DNA from: Methylobacterium brachiatum
GTDB lineage: Bacteria > Pseudomonadota > Alphaproteobacteria > Rhizobiales > Beijerinckiaceae
NCBI RefSeq assembly: GCF_020523825.1
Contig: NZ_JAJALK010000003.1
Location: 556,713 to 620,712 of the forward strand
Direction: 5' to 3'
Length of the DNA stretch: 64,000 nucleotides
The notes below the pieces were generated by a model. It was not told the DNA's origin. It saw only the letters and a list, made by a program, of their open reading frames with translations, and did not search any database. Each line of letters starts with the position of its first letter. Position 1 is the first letter of the stretch. A program made the translations under genes and the position numbers. Shown piece by piece: positions 43,190 to 51,819 of the stretch.

Positions 43190-43591
43190 ATGGAAAGGGC
43201 ATCACCCGCGCAGCCGCCCCGCCGTAGCACTCGCGCGGAACCCTCAAATCAAAATACGAGCAAGCTTAATATTTTCGACGACGCATCCGGCCGTCCACAA
43301 TGCAACATGATCTCTCAACTTGCGCGGGAAGATCTGTTTTTCAAGGCATTGTACCACCCAGGAGTGAGACTCCTGCTGGAATTCATCTCGGATGATTACA
43401 AGACGATGCGCGACATCGAACGAGAGATATTAGGAAAAGACGAAGCCGAGTCCTGCCTCAGGAGAGTCGCAGAACTCGAAATTGTTGAAAAAATCAAGAC
43501 TGAAATGGGCCCGGCATATCGATTACGCCCACGGGCAATGATTCCGGTTCACGATTGGCTGGGACGCCTCTCAGGAAACTCTGGTATTTAA
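43190..43591 (+). CDS. Winged-helix DNA-binding protein, overlaps tniQ 3' end
   Basis: This 133-aa protein has a variable N-terminus and then an ArsR/MarR-like winged helix: LFFKALYHPGVRLLLEFISD, YKTMRDIEREILGKDEAESC, LRRVAELEIVEKIKTEMGPA, YRLRPRA. ATG 43190 is chosen because GAGGGAG lies 7 bp upstream; an in-frame ATG at 43103 would add 29 residues. It is transcribed toward tniQ and the two coding regions overlap tail to tail by 98 bp (43494-43591). It may be a regulator of the transposon. No family name is claimed. Confidence 0.65.
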   Translation: MERASPAQPPRRSTRAEPSNQNTSKLNIFDDASGRPQCNMISQLAREDLFFKALYHPGVRLLLEFISDDYKTMRDIEREILGKDEAESCLRRVAELEIVEKIKTEMGPAYRLRPRAMIPVHDWLGRLSGNSGI

Positions 43592-44585
43592 AGGAAATTG
43601 ATCGCCAAGATTCCGAAGAAAAATCAGGCCTGACCCTGCGAACAACCATGTAGTTTTTCTCGTCAATTCCCATAATTCTAAAGATACGCCTCTCCATCGA
43701 TCGCTTAAGCTTTCCGGAAGGGAGCAATTTTACTCGACAACGTACTTCCATGAACGCCGCAAACCAGCCCAATTTAATGCTACATTCTTCATGAGACCGG
43801 ACTATATCTGCGATTATGCCATCGAGACAAGAGGGATATTCGAGCGCAAGCTCAAGGCCGCGGAAAGTTGCAAATGCCCCATGTGGCAAGATACGGCCTG
43901 CGACAATGAAGGATAGACTGGCGAGAACCGAGAAGAAGGCGAGTTGCTCGCGGGCAGTTGAATGCGCAATTATGGCCGGCAACTGCGTGAGGGCGTTCGC
44001 GTCGCGACGCAGCACGCCGACCATTAGCTTGGCCAACTCCTGTTTCCTCTCTGAGGCGTACCGGGGCGCGACCATACGCAAATCGATAGCGCAGTTTTGA
44101 CACAGATAGACACTCTCGATTCCTACCCAAGAAAGCGACTTCTGACATGTAGGACAGATTTGAACAAAACATTCCCCAGTGTCCGGATCGCATGGAAGGC
44201 AGGCGACTTGCCAGTGCGCCCTGATCCAGGGAATACCATCCGATTTGAGCATGCCGGGTGCCACTCGCCGCCGATGTGGCTCGATGACGTCCAAGCCAGC
44301 GTCCTGACCGAAAAGCTCAAAGCCGTTCTTACCTTCGGCAAATGCATCATTTGCAAGCTTTTGCAGCTCGAGACCCGCAAGGTCCGCAAACGTCTCGAGT
44401 TGGTATCTGCGAAGCGGGACAGAAGCTAAGCTATTCGCGTCTACCTGCAGGCCAAAACGCAGAAGCATCTCGACCGATATACGTTTTATCCGAGCGTAGC
44501 GCACGACTACACTTCTTAGGTCCTCCCCAGGTTGTGCTTGTACGGTTCGACGCAGCCGCGCCGCTGAAGGAGGCACGTCACTCAT
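43494..44585 (-). CDS. tniQ: TniQ/TnsD-family target-selection protein
   Basis: This 363-aa protein has an N-terminal TniQ region (GEDLRSVVVRYARIKRISVEMLL), HWQVACLPCDPDTGECF and a zinc-binding block with cysteines at 129, 132, 144, 147, 162 and 165 (ICPTCQKSL...LCQNCAIDL). TniQ/TnsD proteins recognise the target or bridge it to the AAA+ regulator. At this length it lacks the long C-terminal DNA-binding part of classical TnsD, so it may rely on a partner or a non-sequence-specific target. It overlaps tnsC by 8 bp. Confidence 0.83.
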   Translation of the reverse strand: MSDVPPSAARLRRTVQAQPGEDLRSVVVRYARIKRISVEMLLRFGLQVDANSLASVPLRRYQLETFADLAGLELQKLANDAFAEGKNGFELFGQDAGLDVIEPHRRRVAPGMLKSDGIPWIRAHWQVACLPCDPDTGECFVQICPTCQKSLSWVGIESVYLCQNCAIDLRMVAPRYASERKQELAKLMVGVLRRDANALTQLPAIIAHSTAREQLAFFSVLASLSFIVAGRILPHGAFATFRGLELALEYPSCLDGIIADIVRSHEECSIKLGWFAAFMEVRCRVKLLPSGKLKRSMERRIFRIMGIDEKNYMVVRRVRPDFSSESWRSISFKYQSFLRGVPANREPESLPVGVIDMPGPFQS

Positions 44586-45645
44586 CGTAAAGCGTCCTTC
44601 CTTTGCGTCGCTTCCTATCGTCCAAATTGATGCGCATTGCGTCCTCGACCGACAGCGGAATATTGGGAAGTTGGAAATCTTTGACCCAAGGATTTACGCC
44701 ATTCATTGTAGGATCGTCGCCATGAAGTAGATCGAAAGCTTGATTTAAATGCTTGATAGACAACGTCGAAGGCATCGTTCCCTCAGCGCAATCGGCGAAT
44801 GCCAAATCAGTCGCAGCGCGAGTGAGCAGGGTGAGCCGCCCAAGACGGCCGCGCGTTGCAAAAAATGTCGACTGTAACCAATCCTTCGTCGACAATCCCG
44901 GCTTCTGCAAGAACGGTAGCTTGTCTTCAAATTTTTTAATTACACTAGCGAACGCAATTTGTTCTTTCCGCGCACGGAACGGCAGCGGCTTTAAGAGTAC
45001 TCTTGGACCCGCACGTTCCTTAACTGCCTCATGTCGCGAGAACAATTCCTCTAGGAGCGGAGAACCGGTGATTGCGATCGGAAACGTTGCTGCATTCTGC
45101 ATGGTTATGAGCATACTTCTGGCTGCATCGACTGCCGCAGAAGATCCACTTCTGAACAAATTCTGGTACTCGTCGAGCGCGACAAGCGTGACGTTGTTGT
45201 CATTGGAAATATCTATAGCGCGCTGAATCGCGTCACGCTCACGTAGGGGCGGCTCATACCTGCGGCCCCGTGCGCTCACACGCAAATCCTCGAAGAGGCG
45301 CAACCATCGGGTCGCAACACCTAGCGGTGTTTCCCCGGCAGAAAGCTCGAGGTAAACGATCAAATGGCCGTTGCCTTCGATGAGCCGCTGAAGCCCCTTT
45401 CCGACCTGTGTGCCAGTAAGTTCTTCGATGTGACGTTTTAGAATTTCGCTTTTGCCGCAACGTGAATATCCGCGTATATATCCTACGGATCCTTCCCTGC
45501 GCCGATTCGGAGCGAACGTGAGGTGCTGGAGAGCCTGTGCGGCGATCTTGATCGCATCATGCCGTATAAAGATCCTGTCTATGTAATCCAGCCGCTTCTT
45601 GTGCGGAAGCTCGTGAGGGAATATTGCCACCTCAATCCTCCTCAC
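44578..45645 (-). CDS. tnsC: TnsC/TniB-like AAA+ transposition regulator
   Basis: This 355-aa ATPase has Walker A GYSRCGKS (59-66), Walker B TLVALDEYQNLF (about 152-163) and a sensor-1-like FPIAITGSPLLEELFSR. It should polymerise on target DNA with ATP and connect TniQ to the transposase. The tail (NPWVKDFQLPNIPLSVEDAMR) may contact the transposase. The start overlaps tnsB by 14 bp and the end overlaps tniQ by 8 bp, which indicates coupled translation. Confidence 0.85.
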   Translation of the reverse strand: MRRIEVAIFPHELPHKKRLDYIDRIFIRHDAIKIAAQALQHLTFAPNRRREGSVGYIRGYSRCGKSEILKRHIEELTGTQVGKGLQRLIEGNGHLIVYLELSAGETPLGVATRWLRLFEDLRVSARGRRYEPPLRERDAIQRAIDISNDNNVTLVALDEYQNLFRSGSSAAVDAARSMLITMQNAATFPIAITGSPLLEELFSRHEAVKERAGPRVLLKPLPFRARKEQIAFASVIKKFEDKLPFLQKPGLSTKDWLQSTFFATRGRLGRLTLLTRAATDLAFADCAEGTMPSTLSIKHLNQAFDLLHGDDPTMNGVNPWVKDFQLPNIPLSVEDAMRINLDDRKRRKGRTLYDE

Positions 45646-47866
45646 CGAGGAGATCGCTCATATCTATTTCATCGGCAGGCATGTCATCGTAGATATCGAC
45701 GATGTCCTCATCATCCGTATTTATTGCATTTATATTTTCTTCGCAGACCGCCTGGCTTTTATCTTGCGCCGCCAATTGGCCGAACAGATCAAGCGCAGTG
45801 CCGTCACGAACCAGACGCGTCAAAGCATGTTTACATACGCCGTCGACCATCACGCCGGTAAATCGTGCAGCGGTAACTGCACCGCGAGATGAACCAAGCT
45901 TCGAGGCTTTGTCGGTTTTGATGCCCATGCATCCAATCGACCGGCGGAACAGCGCCGAAAATCCATCCTCATAGTCGATCTTCGATTGCGGATTCTTTTT
46001 CTTCTGGCGAAGAAGCGCCTGTACAACTTCGTCCTGCCAAACAGTCCTGCCGTGTGCTGCCGCTGCGGTACAGGGAACAGCAATCTCTGAGGGAGTATCA
46101 GTATTAGGAACGGACACGAATATAACGCCGACGTCTCGTAGTGAAATTCTGCCAATCAGCGGAGTCATAGAGTTTTTGCGAACTCCGAAATTACCCGACG
46201 TACGGCGGATGCTCTGAAGCTCCGGGGATTGATAATGCTTGTTGCGCCACTGTATCCCCTCCCGGCCAGCGTTCACCTTTACCTCAATGGAGGCAAGAAC
46301 GTCTACGCGAGCTTGTTCATCAGGAGTCAGAAGCCTAGGCTTATAGTTTCGCAGACCTCGCAGCCAGCGTTGCTCCGGGGTTTCCCAATCAAGACCTCTT
46401 TGGGGTCTGCGAGCGTAAACAGTGATAAAATATTCGTGCAGAAGCGCAACGAAATCATCTAGTTCAATAGCCGCCTCCTTCGCGGGGTTTGCAGCACCCC
46501 TGTCACGAGGGCTTGATCCGGTTCTTCCTTTAAGCCAAGAGACGAAATCATTCTCGAGCGTTCCAAAAAATCGTTCAATGTATGGTTTATCGTCTGGAAA
46601 TCTGGGTCGCGCCAGCTCGAAGCCAATTCCAACTCTGCGGAGAGATCTCGCCATCTGTCTGCCGACGTACTCCCGTGCGCGATCGAACCGGACCTTGGTA
46701 GGCTTGCCATGTGCGAGCAGTGAGCCGCTGATATGCGGGAAGCGTTGAGCCACGTAGGTCTTTTCCTGAACGCCATGAGCAATGCACATCAAAGAAGGCA
46801 GCAGACCAGTACCTTCGAAAGACGGGTAGAATCCAACGGGATAGCCCGAGTAAACGTCTATCGCTAAAGTTATGTCCAATCTGCCTAACGCCGATTTTGA
46901 CAACATTTGCCCGAGTTCTGTGCTTCCTAAAATGGGGATGAGGTCGATCGAGTGATGGTCAAGCTCCCAATGCTGATTGATACGTGTTGGCCGGACGAGT
47001 TTTCCGACGGCACCGAATTCCAAGTCCGCCGCATGTTTACCCTTTGTAGCTGCAAGCCGTATCCATCCGTCGTAACGATTGAACTCTGAAGTCACAGTTG
47101 TTGTTCTTACTGGCGGTATTTGGAGACTCTCCTCCAAATTTATTTCTTTAATTTTGGTGTTTACTTGACCGCGGATAATACCTGGCCGCAAGGCATGAGG
47201 TAGAGTGTCGGCTTGTTCACGAATGATCGTGGCAATAAGGTCCAGCACACGTTGGGATATTTTACGGTTGTATGGACGTTGGTAGTTGCCGTGGACGTTC
47301 GCCATCGGAGAGCCCTTCTTAAGCTCCGATCTCTGCAACCAACGCAAAATGCTGCGGGCCGATCGCATGGCCGGTGGATGAACGTCCTTTGGTAGAGCAG
47401 CATCTACGATTTCGCGAACAATCAATGCATTCGTTTCGTTTCGCGCGAACCTCTCACCTCGTTCTTCGGCGTCTCGGATCCTGCGCGCAAACTCTTCGAC
47501 ATATAAATCCTTCAATCCTGCAACTTCTCGCGCTTTTTTAGGAAGCGCCTCAAATTTCTCGTCATGCCTATACGACTCAGGCTCTGCATTTAGTCCGGCG
47601 ATGTTTTTTCTACCAGGCCTTTTTATTTCGCCGAGCGCAATTTTGTGAATATATTCGGTCGGCAGCAGCTCAATCAGCCGAGGAGGGCCGGTTTCGGATT
47701 TGAAAATAAGTGGCGCACACCCTTCATCTTTATGAAGGAAACTAAACGGCCTTCCTTCGTAGATAATGAAAGCCCCGACCTCAAGATCGTCAGGTACAAT
47801 ATGATCTATGGTGACCGGCTCGATTGAGTCTTCGCTGCTCAGGTCCGCTTCCATGACGTCCGTCAT
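45632..47866 (-). CDS. tnsB: TnsB/TniA-like DDE transposase
   Basis: This 744-aa protein has N-terminal DNA-binding regions, then an rve/DDE core: Asp303 in HWELDHHSID, Asp395 in VRFDRAREYVG and Glu431 in DDKPYIERFFGTLEND. LAIDVYSGYPVGFYPSFE is the central strand typical of TnsB/MuA. A mu-C-like barrel follows (EGIQWRNKHYQSPELQSI). The acidic tail (DDEDIVDIYDDMPADEIDMS) is probably the TnsC-interacting peptide. It joins transposon 3' ends to the target. It overlaps tnsA by 4 bp. Confidence 0.9.
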   Translation of the reverse strand: MTDVMEADLSSEDSIEPVTIDHIVPDDLEVGAFIIYEGRPFSFLHKDEGCAPLIFKSETGPPRLIELLPTEYIHKIALGEIKRPGRKNIAGLNAEPESYRHDEKFEALPKKAREVAGLKDLYVEEFARRIRDAEERGERFARNETNALIVREIVDAALPKDVHPPAMRSARSILRWLQRSELKKGSPMANVHGNYQRPYNRKISQRVLDLIATIIREQADTLPHALRPGIIRGQVNTKIKEINLEESLQIPPVRTTTVTSEFNRYDGWIRLAATKGKHAADLEFGAVGKLVRPTRINQHWELDHHSIDLIPILGSTELGQMLSKSALGRLDITLAIDVYSGYPVGFYPSFEGTGLLPSLMCIAHGVQEKTYVAQRFPHISGSLLAHGKPTKVRFDRAREYVGRQMARSLRRVGIGFELARPRFPDDKPYIERFFGTLENDFVSWLKGRTGSSPRDRGAANPAKEAAIELDDFVALLHEYFITVYARRPQRGLDWETPEQRWLRGLRNYKPRLLTPDEQARVDVLASIEVKVNAGREGIQWRNKHYQSPELQSIRRTSGNFGVRKNSMTPLIGRISLRDVGVIFVSVPNTDTPSEIAVPCTAAAAHGRTVWQDEVVQALLRQKKKNPQSKIDYEDGFSALFRRSIGCMGIKTDKASKLGSSRGAVTAARFTGVMVDGVCKHALTRLVRDGTALDLFGQLAAQDKSQAVCEENINAINTDDEDIVDIYDDMPADEIDMSDLLGEED

Positions 47867-48678
47867 ACCTCGTCCCTCCGTCTGCCGGTGAGGAAGACAA
47901 GGCTCTCGTCTCTAGGGATTTCGTGGAGATCGATCCCGAGGAGGCCCTCACTTACACGCGCCAGAACCGTCCCCCGCGGGTCCTCTGCTTCACGCAGAAC
48001 AGCGGACGCGGCATCCAGCGTCGTGGCGTTTTCGGCTGCGATAATATGTTCCCGGAGGCGGCGCCAATCCCCCTCACTAATCGGACGTCCGCCATGTGAG
48101 ACCAGTTCGTCCACTACCTCCGGTGCAGCCATGTTGGCGATATGAAGGTCTAAGACCAATTTCCATTGTAGGCCGCAGCGTGTGTAGGCTTGCCGCACGG
48201 CACGGAGGCGAGCGCGCACAAGTGCGGCTTTCTCCCATTTCCGGATGCCCGACTCGTCGTAGCGGTCGGCCGGTTTCGGTGGCCACAGATCACAAGCACG
48301 CTTATTCTCAAGTCGGAACCTTGTTCCACCTAAAATGCTTAGAAAGTCCGGAGTGTACTCGAAGGAATTGCCTTCGGTACCCGTAACGCGGATGGTTTCA
48401 GGCTGGGCGTAGAATGCGTCAACGGCGGAGTGAACGTCCATCAGCATGCTGCAACGCTCTTCGGTCACAGACTCGAAGACGGTGTGGTTCATCATCTTCC
48501 ACGAGTAGAACCCGCCAACTTTCCTTGAGCCACCTTGAGTGATGATCCGCCGTACGGGTTCGCCAGTTGGATATCTGAATACCTCTACGCCCGGACCAAG
48601 GCTTTCCCAGACTTTTTCGGGTCCAGATTTATGCAGTATTCTTTTGTCAGCGCTCCTAAATACACGAGGTTGAAACAT
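47863..48678 (-). CDS. tnsA: TnsA-like endonuclease subunit
   Basis: This 271-aa protein has the restriction-type catalytic set of TnsA: a Glu in HTVFESVTEERC (Glu69 or Glu73/74), Asp111 in EYTPDFLSILGG and Glu124-x-Lys126 in FRLENKRA. The C-terminal helical domain ends GLLGIDLHEIPRDESLVFL. TnsA cuts the 5' strands so that transposition is cut-and-paste, with no cointegrate. It is first in the tnsABC-tniQ operon. I see no fusion to tnsB. Confidence 0.82.
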   Translation of the reverse strand: MFQPRVFRSADKRILHKSGPEKVWESLGPGVEVFRYPTGEPVRRIITQGGSRKVGGFYSWKMMNHTVFESVTEERCSMLMDVHSAVDAFYAQPETIRVTGTEGNSFEYTPDFLSILGGTRFRLENKRACDLWPPKPADRYDESGIRKWEKAALVRARLRAVRQAYTRCGLQWKLVLDLHIANMAAPEVVDELVSHGGRPISEGDWRRLREHIIAAENATTLDAASAVLREAEDPRGTVLARVSEGLLGIDLHEIPRDESLVFLTGRRRDEV

Positions 48679-49378
48679 GACATCTCCTCCGATAAACTAA
48701 ACCTCTCCTTCTGCGATCGGCAGTTCAGTCGCTTGGCCCGATAAATATGCTTATTTCTACAGGGAAAATTTTTCGTCTACTGCTGCCAATCCACACTCAG
48801 CCGCGCGCCATCTGCTCGCCGTGCTGTGCCTGCTGCCGTTATTGCCCGCGCCCCGGAACGGCTTGAGGAACGGCTACGGACCAACACGACGCGAGCTCGA
48901 TGCATGAGGGAGTCGATGACACCTCTTGGCGGGGGCCGGTCCGGCACCCACTTCGCCGCGCTCGATATCCAAGGTTGGGAGCCGGATGGACGGGCCTTCC
49001 AACCTGCTGAGCTGTTTGCCCGCGGAACACAGGGGCGCGTGCTGAAAGCCGTCGACCGCCCAGTACCGACCGATCCCACAGGGGAGAGGCTTGCCTTTGA
49101 CGTCAAAAATGCCAAAGTCTCAGCGCTCGGCCCGTGCCTCTGCTTGCTACAGCGGCATGGTACCTGCAGAGTGTCGGTCGAAGTCCCTGCTTGCCACAGG
49201 GGCTTCGAAACAGACGAATCGAAAGTGTCTGGAGGTGCGAAGCTGGTTGCTAGCCTGAGATTCGCACCTGGAAGGCGCGGCCCAAAAGGCCGCGCCTTCG
49301 CTTTGCGCTATTGCGCACCACCTTTCCGGCGGCCTCCCAGCTGTAAGCCGGTGAATTCATGCTTCCTCCGCTGCACAG
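48679..49378. other. Gap between accessory genes and tnsA
   Basis: The first 120 bp upstream of tnsA are AT-rich (CCCGATAAATATGCTTATTT and a run around 48761-48775) and should hold the tns promoter. The rest contains GC-rich sequence with no convincing gene on either strand. The one distinct structure is a perfect 12-bp hairpin at 49271-49299. TGACGTCA-type palindrome TTTGACGTCAAA occurs near 49096. Confidence 0.45.
49271..49299. terminator. Perfect 12-bp stem-loop downstream of the accessory operon
   Basis: GAAGGCGCGGCC and GGCCGCGCCTTC flank a 5-nt loop, a very stable hairpin. It lies about 80 bp beyond the 3' end of the coiled-coil gene (stop at 49379) on the minus strand. There is no clear T-tract on either side, so termination is likely but not proven. 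Confidence 0.5.
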
Positions 49379-49957
49379 TCATGCTGGCACGATTGCCAAA
49401 CCTGGCGACTCGGAGTCAGTTGGCGCTCCTTTGATGGACCACCTCTGATCTACCCGACTAAATGACACGAGCTGAGACCGATGGAGAGCCGTCTTGCACT
49501 TCGCAAGCACGGATATCGAGACGGTCCCATCTTCAGCGAATCGAGAATTGATCTCCGCAGATGTGACGCTTGAAGGATACGCTGCTTCGATCATCTCGAC
49601 GACCAGAAGCACGGCTTTTTGACGCGCTGGACACAGTTGGCGCGTCAATTCAGCCAGCTTGTCTCTATCAACCAACCGCTTCTTGTCAGTGGGTGCAGTC
49701 GTAGTATTTTTTCCCTTTATCGGCCGACTTCGCTGCTCAGAAGGACCACCTCGCATGTCGCCATTGATGGGTATGAGAGGTAAATGCCCTTGTCGCTCCT
49801 GATGTGGAACGGCCGCGGTCTCGAAAAATTCCATGGCTTCGAGCGTTCTCATACGCAGTACTGCGACTGCTCGCTTAGAAGCGATCTGCTGAACCTGCTG
49901 CTCCATGGCAGCGATTTCAGCCTCAAGCTGCTCAATCTCTCGACGTCGTTTCGACAT
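49379..49957 (-). CDS. Coiled-coil/winged-helix protein of unknown function
   Basis: From ATG 49957 (AGGGAG 10 bp upstream) the product is 192 aa. Residues 1-45 form a coiled coil (RRREIEQLEAEIAAMEQQV, QQIASKRAVAVLRMR), followed by a basic linker. The C-terminal domain KAVLLVVEMIEAAYPSSVTS, EINSRFAEDGTVSISVL, KTALHRSQLVSFSRVDQRW has a winged-helix pattern. It lies 188 bp downstream of the TnsA-like paralogue on the same strand, so they may form an accessory operon. Function unknown; DNA binding is inferred. Confidence 0.55.
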   Translation of the reverse strand: MSKRRREIEQLEAEIAAMEQQVQQIASKRAVAVLRMRTLEAMEFFETAAVPHQERQGHLPLIPINGDMRGGPSEQRSRPIKGKNTTTAPTDKKRLVDRDKLAELTRQLCPARQKAVLLVVEMIEAAYPSSVTSAEINSRFAEDGTVSISVLAKCKTALHRSQLVSFSRVDQRWSIKGAPTDSESPGLAIVPA

Positions 49958-50145
49958 CTGGGTTCGCTCCCTCAGGCGGAGACGAAGAGCAATCCTCGGC
50001 ATTTTGTAGAGCATTGGACAGCGGTGGCAAGTGGCTTGGATGGACATGGACGATTGATCTCCGCTGCCCTCCAAAAGCTCCGGACACATTCGGATCGGCC
50101 CCGCTCCGGAACAATCAGCTGATTATCCGTACTCAAGGACGCGAG

Positions 50146-50763
50146 CTAGGACTTCAAAGCTGTCTTGGGTCCACAGTCCGATCTTGGATTCAAGGAACGT
50201 CGGACGGTTGTGCTTGGTGCGATTGGCTTCTCGATATCGAGAGTGACCAAGCCCTGGCATACAAGAGCAAGGATTGCATCGACTGGGTCGACTCGTGACG
50301 TCGAGATGCATGCGAGCAACTCCGCCAACTTGAGGCCATTCGGCGCAGCATCTAGCTTTCCTAAAATTCTCACTCTGTCTCCGATAGATACGATGCTCTT
50401 TCGAGTGGCCCATATTGCTCTTGCATTACTCGCTCTTGGCTCCCGCAGAATCGTCGATCTGCTGATTCTTATCTGGTCTTTCGCTTGGTTTGAGTCAGTG
50501 CTGTTGGTGTGGTCCCGAACGAGGGAAACACGCATCTGCCCGCCCAAAATGGTAACGATCAAGTTCAGCACTTCGTGGGGGAGCGGCTCGGACTCGGCTT
50601 CGAATGCTATCACAGACGGATCAAGGGATAGTTGGACAAGGGCATCACGGTGCCAGCGCTGATTATATCTGATCGGCCGCATGTTTTTTATCGATACAAA
50701 ACTGTGACGACTCGCTTTCCGTCCAAATTCGTTCCTTAGTTCAGCTGGGGAGATTGGGTCCAT
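50146..50763 (-). CDS. TnsA-like paralogue lacking catalytic residues
   Basis: The product is 205 aa from ATG 50763, chosen because GGAGG lies 9 bp upstream; an ATG 15 bp earlier is also open. Two regions align with the TnsA at 47863-48678: HRDALVQLSLDPSVIAF... then VTILGGQMRVSLV corresponds to the catalytic EERCSMLMDVHSAVDAF...LSILGGTRFRLENK, and VDPVDAILALVCQGLVTLDI near the end corresponds to EDPRGTVLARVSEGLLGIDL. The Asp of TPDF and the ENK pair are absent. I infer a nuclease-dead TnsA-fold subunit or regulator. This is my own alignment by eye. Confidence 0.55.
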   Translation of the reverse strand: MDPISPAELRNEFGRKASRHSFVSIKNMRPIRYNQRWHRDALVQLSLDPSVIAFEAESEPLPHEVLNLIVTILGGQMRVSLVRDHTNSTDSNQAKDQIRISRSTILREPRASNARAIWATRKSIVSIGDRVRILGKLDAAPNGLKLAELLACISTSRVDPVDAILALVCQGLVTLDIEKPIAPSTTVRRSLNPRSDCGPKTALKS

Positions 50764-51819
50764 CTTGATTGCCTCCATGCCTGCTCAGCTCGCACCGGCA
50801 ACGCACGGATCGGCGAGACATTAACTCATCGCGGCGGCAATCATCGCGAGCCAGCTGCCATCATTAACATCCGACATCCGGCGGCATTGCCTCCGATCGG
50901 CCCCGAAATACCAGCATGGATACAGTATAGACAAAATGGCGCACCACCAAATGAACGCTTCTGGCGGATCTGTGAATCATGGGGATGCCCGTCACCGGTT
51001 GTTACTGTAACCGCTTGAGCCGTCTGATGTAATGAGCGACTTGTCCACGCTGCTCGGGATCGGTGCTATCGGAGGCGCAACGGGCAAATCGGAGTGGGAG
51101 CCCGCAGAATTTTTCGCTGCGCCTTCTCGGCCATCTTCTGGCGGATCCAGACCGAAGCAAGCGGCGCGCTGTGGGAGTCGAGCCTGGACCTTGGCGATGG
51201 ACCGCCCAGCTCTCCATCTATTGAGCCCGCGCTTGCGTTTGGAAGCGGCTCCTCAGCCTCTCAGGAGTACGGCTCGCAAGGCGGCGCGGTTTCTCTCGAC
51301 GGAACCAGCGGGCTCGCTCCGGAGAATGGGGCCAGTGGTTGCGAAATGACGGAGTTTGCAGCTGAAACCGAGACGATCGTTAGGCTCATGGCCGATCACT
51401 TGGTGGGTGTGCCACCACGGTGCGCGTGATCGCTGATGGCAAGGCCTCGCGACAGCCTTGATTGTGCCGGCGCAGGGTATGAGTGGCCGCTTGCGTTCCC
51501 GCTGCTCGATCAGCTTCCGGGCATGCTTAGGTAGGCTGTCGGCAATCGCGACCATGACAGCTACTTCTTCCGCGAGCACGTCTGGAGCAAGGACGCTCGG
51601 CCCGCGATCCCGCCGCCGAGGAATGAGTCTCCCGCCGCTTGCCCGAAATGACGCCTCAACGGCTGCAACCGGGTTGAGCAACTCTCAGCTCAACTGAAGG
51701 ACCGACGTGCGGCGGCCAGCCGCTGGGGGAAGACGGCTACCAGCTTGGACGGTGCGTCCGTCTTCCCGTTGACCTCGAGACGTCGCGGGCGTTCGCGTGC
51801 GATCGACGACTGCGAGATG
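50764..51819. other. About 1 kb without a confident gene
   Basis: No gene is well supported. A plus-strand frame at 51094-51429 (111 codons, ending ETETIVRLMADHLVGVPPRC) and a minus-strand frame at 51253-51681 overlap each other and neither shows a family signature. The first 200 bp are the likely promoter region of the accessory operon and could contain the unidentified transposon end. Confidence 0.4.

Larger units (their letters stand above)
42916..50763 (-). mobile_element. Tn7-like transposon (tnsA-tnsB-tnsC-tniQ) with accessory genes
   Basis: Four overlapping minus-strand genes encode a TnsA-like endonuclease, a DDE transposase, an AAA+ regulator and a TniQ targeting protein. The block is visibly less GC-rich than its surroundings and uses more A/T-ending codons. 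The outer boundary at the tniQ side is probably the repeat array near 42916; the other end is not identified. I include the two minus-strand genes up to 50763 because one is a TnsA paralogue, but cargo could extend further. Confidence 0.7.

Noticed and set aside
48826..49434. 202-codon plus-strand frame upstream of tnsA
   Set aside because: No recognisable motif, uneven composition, and it runs through the perfect hairpin at 49271-49299.
42916..50763. CRISPR-associated transposon
   Set aside because: No cas12k or Cascade genes and no CRISPR repeat array anywhere in the window; the repeats near 42916 are too short and irregular for CRISPR.
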